A stretch of 64,000 bases of DNA from Amycolatopsis decaplanina DSM 44594 (GTDB lineage: Bacteria > Actinomycetota > Actinomycetes > Mycobacteriales > Pseudonocardiaceae). The DNA is taken from the NCBI RefSeq assembly GCF_000342005.1, contig NZ_AOHO01000074.1, forward strand, positions 124,001-188,000, read 5' to 3'. Below the pieces are notes generated by a model that had not been told where the DNA came from, searched no databases, and was given only the letters and a program-made list of their open reading frames with translations. The position numbers were made by a program, and so were the translations under genes. Positions 60,060 to 64,000 of the stretch are shown piece by piece. The first letter of the stretch is position 1; each line of letters starts with the position of its first letter.

Positions 60060-61715
60060 ATGAGCACACCTACCTTCACCGAACTCGGCCTGCCCAAGAC
60101 ACTGGTCGACACGCTCGCCGAACAGGGCGTCACCAGCCCGTTCCCGATCCAGGCCGCCACGCTGCCGCATTCGCTGGCCGGCCGGGACGTCCTCGGCCGC
60201 GGCCGCACCGGCTCCGGCAAGACCTACGGCTTCGTGCTGCCCGTTCTCGCCCGGCTCGCCGAGGGCCCGACCCGGCGCCGCCCGGGCCGCCCGCGTGCGC
60301 TGGTCCTGGCGCCGACGCGCGAACTGGCCACCCAGATCGAGGCGTCGTTCCTGCCGCTGGCCAAGCCGCTCGGCCTCAAGGTCACCACGATCTTCGGCGG
60401 CGTCAGCCCCAACCCGCAGATCACCCGGCTGCGTGACGGCGTCGACATCGTCGTCGCCTGTCCCGGCAGGCTCGCCGACCACATGCGCGCGGGCGAGGCG
60501 AAGCTCGACCATGTCGAGATCACCGTGCTGGACGAGGCCGACCACATGGCCGACCTCGGCTTCCTGCCCGACGTCCGGCGCATCATGGCCGAGACCCCCG
60601 AGCGCGGGCAGCGGCTGCTGTTCTCCGCGACCCTCGACGCGGGCGTCGACGTGCTGGTCAAACGCTTCATGCACGACCCGGTCACGCACAGCGTCGACTC
60701 GGCCCAGTCGCCGGTCTCGACCATGCGGCACCACGTGCTGCACCTGGAGGAGACCCATCGGCTGCCGGTGCTGATCGACCTCACCGCCGCGCCGGGCCGC
60801 ACGCTGGTGTTCACCCGGACGAAGCATCGCGCCAAGCAGCTGACGCGCAAGCTCATGGCCTCCGGTGTGCCGGCGGTCGAACTGCACGGCAACCTCGGCC
60901 AGACGGCGCGGACCCGCAACCTGGAGGCGTTCGCCTCCGGTGCGGCGAAGACGCTGGTCGCGACAGACATCGCCGCGCGCGGTATCCACGTCGACGACGT
61001 CACGCTGGTCATCCACGCCGACCCGCCGGTCGAGCACAAGGCGTACCTGCACCGGTCCGGCCGGACGGCACGGGCCGGGGCGTCCGGCACCGTCGTCACG
61101 CTGATGACCGACGCGCAGATCGGCGACGTCCGCGACCTCACCCGCAAGGCCGGGATCAAGCCGACCACGACGCAGCTCGGCCCCGGCCACCCGCTGCTGT
61201 CGGAGCTGGCGCCCGGCGAGCGTTCGTTCACCGCGTCGCCGCGGCGGCCGATCGTGGACACGCGGCCGAAGAGGGTCACCGCCAGCGGCGAAGCCATCCC
61301 TGCCAAGGGCGAAGACGAGGACCGTCCGGCAGGCCGCGGACGCGGCGGCCGCGGCGGTCGTGGCCGAGGCCCGTCCGCCGGTGGCCGTGGTGCTTCCGAT
61401 GGCGGCGCCCGCCGCGGGGGCTCCTCGGACGGCCGTTCGCGTCAGCCCCGCGCCGAGGGCGACCGCCGCGGCGCCGGCGCGGGCCAGGGCCGTCGTGCGG
61501 CCGAGAGCACCGGACGTCACGAAGGCGTGGCCAAGAGCGGCCAGGGTCGTCGCGGTGCCGCCGAGTCGCAGCCGCGCCGGGGCTCCGGTGCCGCCAAGTC
61601 CCAATCAGGCCGAGCGCAGTCCTCGCGGAACCAGTCCGGTGGGGCTCCGGCCCGCCGGGGCGGCGCCGCCGCGTTCTCCTCGGGGACCCGCGCCGGCTCG
61701 CGCCGCTCGCGCTAA
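60060..61715 (+). CDS. DEAD-box ATP-dependent RNA helicase
   Basis: 551-aa RNA helicase of the RhlE/DeaD group. All core motifs are visible: Q motif (GVTSPFPIQAATLP), Walker A GRGRTGSGKT, PTRELATQIE, DEAD in VLDEADHMADLG, SAT in LLFSATLDAG, and HRSGRTARAG. After residue about 415 the protein is a low-complexity Arg/Gly/Ser/Ala tail with RGGRGGRGRG-type boxes, likely for RNA binding. It probably acts in ribosome assembly or cold adaptation. Confidence 0.94.
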   Translation: MSTPTFTELGLPKTLVDTLAEQGVTSPFPIQAATLPHSLAGRDVLGRGRTGSGKTYGFVLPVLARLAEGPTRRRPGRPRALVLAPTRELATQIEASFLPLAKPLGLKVTTIFGGVSPNPQITRLRDGVDIVVACPGRLADHMRAGEAKLDHVEITVLDEADHMADLGFLPDVRRIMAETPERGQRLLFSATLDAGVDVLVKRFMHDPVTHSVDSAQSPVSTMRHHVLHLEETHRLPVLIDLTAAPGRTLVFTRTKHRAKQLTRKLMASGVPAVELHGNLGQTARTRNLEAFASGAAKTLVATDIAARGIHVDDVTLVIHADPPVEHKAYLHRSGRTARAGASGTVVTLMTDAQIGDVRDLTRKAGIKPTTTQLGPGHPLLSELAPGERSFTASPRRPIVDTRPKRVTASGEAIPAKGEDEDRPAGRGRGGRGGRGRGPSAGGRGASDGGARRGGSSDGRSRQPRAEGDRRGAGAGQGRRAAESTGRHEGVAKSGQGRRGAAESQPRRGSGAAKSQSGRAQSSRNQSGGAPARRGGAAAFSSGTRAGSRRSR

Positions 61716-61739
61716 CTCCGGACTCGCGTGATTACTGAC

Positions 61740-61818
61740 GTGATTCGCGTGATTGAGGCCGTAACTCGTGAGTTACGGCCTCAATCACGCTAGTGCGGGG
61801 TTCAGGCACGCGAATCAC
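61740..61818. terminator. Nested palindrome between convergent helicase and desaturase genes
   Basis: Inner hairpin with perfect 21-bp arms (61747-61767 and 61770-61790) around GT, and outer 12-bp arms (61740-61751 and 61807-61818). The desaturase stop (61815-61817) is in the outer right arm. The centre acTCGTGAgt and the tcacgcga elements are shared with 24391-24485. Confidence 0.75.
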
Positions 61819-62747
61819 GCGTGTCGGGCGGCGGAGCGGGCTTCAGCGGCGGCGCGACGCTCTACGAAGCGCGACGCCTGGGTGTCGAGAGCCTTCAGGA
61901 ACTGATCGAGTTCGTCCCGCGCCTTCTCCCCCACCTCGCCGAGCCCTTCGAGCTCGAAGATCTTCCACTGCCGCAGCAACGGCCAGATCACCTCGTCGTG
62001 GTGGATCCGCAAGTCGTAGATGCCCGCCTTCGCGATCAGCGCGGCCTTCCGCACGAAGCTCGGGATCACCGCGCCCGGCATCTGGAACTGGACGACCTCG
62101 TCGGTGATGGCGCGCATCATCGCGTCGGGTGAAAGCTCCAGCGACGCCTTCACCAGATTGCGGTAGAAGACCATGTGCAGGTTCTCGTCGGTCGCGACCC
62201 GCGCGAGCAGCTTCTCGCACAACGGATCCTGCGTGTACCGACCGGTGTTGCGGTGCGAAAGCCGCGTCGCCAGCTCCTGGAACGACACGTACGCGAAGAC
62301 GTTCAGCAGCGCCTTGTCGCCGCTGTCGTACCCGGCCTGCATGGTCTGCATCCGCGCCCGCTCCAGCTCGACCGGGTCGACCGCGCGCGTCACCAGCAGG
62401 TAGTCACGGATGCAGATACCGTGGCGGCCTTCTTCGGCGGTCCACCGGTGCACCCACGTGCCCCACGCGCCGTCGCGGCCGAAGGCGCGCTCGATCTCGC
62501 GGTGGTAGCTCGGCAGGTTGTCCTCGGTGAGGAGATTGACCTCCAGCGAGGTCCGCGCGATCGGCGACACCCGCGACTGCTCGGGATCCCACGCCTCCCC
62601 GCCGAGGTCGGCGAAGTTCCGGCCCTCGTCCCACGGCACGTACTCGTGCGGCATCCACTCCTTGGCGGCCGCGAGATGCCGGTTGAGGTTCTCCTCGACC
62701 GTCCCCTCGAGCTCGAGCATCAACCGGGTGGTTTCGGGGACCGTCAT
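61815..62747 (-). CDS. Acyl-ACP desaturase (soluble diiron type)
   Basis: 310-aa soluble desaturase of the stearoyl-ACP/DesA family, introducing a double bond into acyl chains with O2 and reduced ferredoxin. The two diiron ligand helices are visible as TAEEGRHGICIRDY (EExxH, near residue 105) and VATDENLHMVFYRN (DExxH, near residue 193). ATG 62747 fits the family length. A 41-bp palindrome 29 bp upstream indicates repressor control, plausibly by a lipid-responsive TetR protein encoded elsewhere. Confidence 0.93.
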   Translation of the reverse strand: MTVPETTRLMLELEGTVEENLNRHLAAAKEWMPHEYVPWDEGRNFADLGGEAWDPEQSRVSPIARTSLEVNLLTEDNLPSYHREIERAFGRDGAWGTWVHRWTAEEGRHGICIRDYLLVTRAVDPVELERARMQTMQAGYDSGDKALLNVFAYVSFQELATRLSHRNTGRYTQDPLCEKLLARVATDENLHMVFYRNLVKASLELSPDAMMRAITDEVVQFQMPGAVIPSFVRKAALIAKAGIYDLRIHHDEVIWPLLRQWKIFELEGLGEVGEKARDELDQFLKALDTQASRFVERRAAAEARSAARHA

Positions 62748-62775
62748 GCGTTTCGTCCTTCCAGGGTAGGGAAAA

Positions 62776-62816
62776 CGCTACCTACGACACCGTAACTTAC
62801 GGTGTCGTAGGTAGCG
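62776..62816 (-). promoter_or_regulatory. 41-bp perfect palindromic operator before the desaturase gene
   Basis: Two perfect 20-bp arms (62776-62795 and 62797-62816) around one central C; the core reads TACGACACCGTAA-C-TTACGGTGTCGTA. The length and the inner TTACGGTGTCGTA half fit a site bound by two dimers of a TetR-type regulator. Located 29 bp from the ATG. Confidence 0.75.
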
Positions 62817-62854
62817 AGACCTGGCAGATGAACGTGCGGCTGCGAAGAAGGGTG

Positions 62855-63190
62855 CTCGTGAGTGGTGAGGACGGTTCCGGTGGACCGGTATTCACTTACC
62901 TACCGGGCCTGACCTCGTCTTGGTGCCGTGGTGTGTCGGCCGCCGGGTTTGAGTGGTAGAGCCTTGATCAACGGAGGATTCGGGACGTTGAGTGTCCCGG
63001 ATCTTCCGTTGATCATGGTCCGGGACCGGCGCCACGTCGCGTCTATGAAGGAATTGGGACGTTTAGTGTCCTAATTCCTTCATAGACGATCCCGATACCC
63101 GCTGGGACCGTCGCCCTCGCGCAGGTCAGCAGGCCAGTAGGCAAATACAGGACGGTTATTGAGGGATAAGGCAATCGTGGCGTCTCGTGG
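62855..63190. repeat. Degenerate MITE-like remnants with two hairpins
   Basis: 62855-62876 is a single arm of the CTCGTGAGTGGT family. 63151-63190 repeats the first 40 bp of the insert of the element at 37452-37761 (gacggttattgaggg...). Between them are two long hairpins, 62965-63015 (15-bp arms, one G-U) and 63041-63087 (15-bp perfect arms), each with an inner gggac/gtccc stem and a 7-nt loop. No coding signal. Confidence 0.55.
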
Positions 63191-63198
63191 TGGGGGGC

Positions 63199-63244
63199 CT
63201 CGTGAGTGGTGAGGACGGTTCTAACCGTCCTCACCACTCACGAG
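63199..63244. terminator. 46-bp palindrome at the end of the ABC permease gene
   Basis: Perfect 22-bp arms (63199-63220 and 63223-63244) around CT. It differs from the 45910 copy by compensating changes (gtgagg/cctcac instead of gtaagg/ccttac). It begins 3 nt after the minus-strand permease stop. Confidence 0.75.
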
Positions 63245-63246
63245 TC

Positions 63247-64000
63247 CTAAAGCGAGGCCGTCAGCCCCCGCGCCCGCAGGACCGAACGTTCCAGCGGGCG
63301 GAACACCAGCAACTCGATGCCGACGCCGACCAGCAGGATCAGGAAGATCGCCGAGATCACGCCTTCCATGCTGTTGAACGACGAACCTTCGTTCAGGTAC
63401 GCGCCCAGCCCCTTGCCCAGCGCCGGGGACAGCGCGATCAGCTCGGCGGCCATCAGCGAACGCCACGAGAACGCCCAGCCCTGTTTGAGCCCCGCCAGGA
63501 AACCGGGCAGCGCGGCGGGCAGCAGGATGTGCCGGGCCGACGAAAGCCGGTTCGCCCCCATCACCTGGCCGACCCGTGGCAGGATCGGCGGGATCTGGTC
63601 GATGCCCGAAACGAGACCGTTCGCGATCGAAGGGACCGACCCCAGCAGGACCACGAAGTAGATCGAAGCGTCGTTCAGCCCGAACCACAGGATCGCCGCG
63701 GGCACCCACGCCACCGACGGAAGGCTTTGCAACCCGGTCAGGAACGGACCGACCGCGGCGCGGACGAGCCGGACCTTCGCCACCAGCAGGCCGAGCGGGG
63801 TCCCGATGACCACGCCGATCAGGAAGCCGAGCGCGGCCCGGTGCACCGACGTCCAGACGAACTCGAAGATCTCGCCGTCGACGGTGATGCCGGCGAGTTC
63901 GTCCCACACCGTGAGCGGCGCGGGCAGCATCGACTCGGGCCAGAACGCGGCGGCCCACAGGGCCTGCCACAGCGCGACCAGCAACGCCAGGAAGACCACT
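63247..64000 (-). CDS. ABC transporter permease, SsuC/TauC-nitrate type (5' end may lie outside window)
   Basis: At least 250-aa inner-membrane permease for nitrate, sulfonate, taurine or related compounds. Several hydrophobic helices and the conserved cytoplasmic loop MGANRLSSARHILLPAALPG, which contacts the ATPase (EAA-like loop), are visible. The frame is open to the window edge; a start codon at 63999 exists but the true start may be beyond. No binding protein or ATPase gene is visible, so the substrate is open. Confidence 0.88.
   Translation of the reverse strand, partial: VVFLALLVALWQALWAAAFWPESMLPAPLTVWDELAGITVDGEIFEFVWTSVHRAALGFLIGVVIGTPLGLLVAKVRLVRAAVGPFLTGLQSLPSVAWVPAAILWFGLNDASIYFVVLLGSVPSIANGLVSGIDQIPPILPRVGQVMGANRLSSARHILLPAALPGFLAGLKQGWAFSWRSLMAAELIALSPALGKGLGAYLNEGSSFNSMEGVISAIFLILLVGVGIELLVFRPLERSVLRARGLTASL

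Overview
The window is high-GC DNA from an actinomycete. Frequent GTG/TTG starts, dense 1-8 nt gene overlaps, an Emb-type arabinosyltransferase, an oxygen-dependent (CobG) B12 pathway, a phenylacetate catabolic cluster and a HelR-type RNA polymerase recycling ATPase suggest the Pseudonocardiales, probably Amycolatopsis or a close relative. That assignment is inferred from gene content; no marker gene was compared. There are no rRNA, tRNA, CRISPR or prophage genes.

Layout. 1-2469: end of gltB and complete gltD (glutamate synthase). 2789-4191: a DyP-type peroxidase split over two reading frames. 4458-6314: DeoR regulator and, convergent to it, a ROK sugar kinase. 6414-36144: a large cobalamin region. 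It holds a cobalamin riboswitch with cbtBA (cobalt uptake); cobQ-cobD; cobUTS; the block Mg-chelatase-like protein-cobO-cobB-cobC; the block cobL-cobM-(Gfo/Idh/MocA oxidoreductase)-cobK; cobG-cobH-cobIJ; and a second cobalamin riboswitch with cobN. Three unrelated loci interrupt it: an emb arabinosyltransferase, helR with a rifamycin-associated-element-like site, and an ABC-2 exporter with an XRE regulator behind a perfect palindromic operator. 36252-37437: a 30-residue cysteine-rich peptide gene and a domain-swapped deaminase/reductase. 37764-45916: the aerobic phenylacetyl-CoA pathway (paaZABCDE divergent from paaI-paaK-paaR) with two PaaR-like operators. 45949-52397: regulators, a winged-helix protein, a Baeyer-Villiger-type monooxygenase and a GMC oxidoreductase. 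52532-64000: secreted GH18 chitinase with a DasR-like site, Tex, a large acyl-CoA dehydrogenase, a serine hydrolase, a DEAD-box helicase, an acyl-ACP desaturase behind a 41-bp palindrome, and the end of an ABC permease.

How the genes fit together. The cobalamin genes cover precorrin-2 to adenosylcobalamin: CobI/J/G/M/K/L/H/B/N/O/Q/D/C/U/T/S are all present. Precorrin-6A synthase (CobF), CobA, BluB and the CobS/CobT chelatase partners of CobN are not in the window. An AAA+/VWA fusion protein is a candidate chelatase motor. The two riboswitches sit only in front of cobalt uptake (cbtBA) and cobalt insertion (cobN), so B12 feedback would act mainly on metal handling.

Non-coding structure is unusually rich. 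Most gene ends carry long, near-perfect palindromes of a few sequence families. Several supply the stop codon of the adjacent gene and probably work as (bi)directional terminators. One palindrome family (arms starting CTCGTGAGTGGT) is also found as a 310-bp MITE-like element with an insert in its centre, and hairpins with a shared apical loop but unrelated stems lie in or near two copies of this element.
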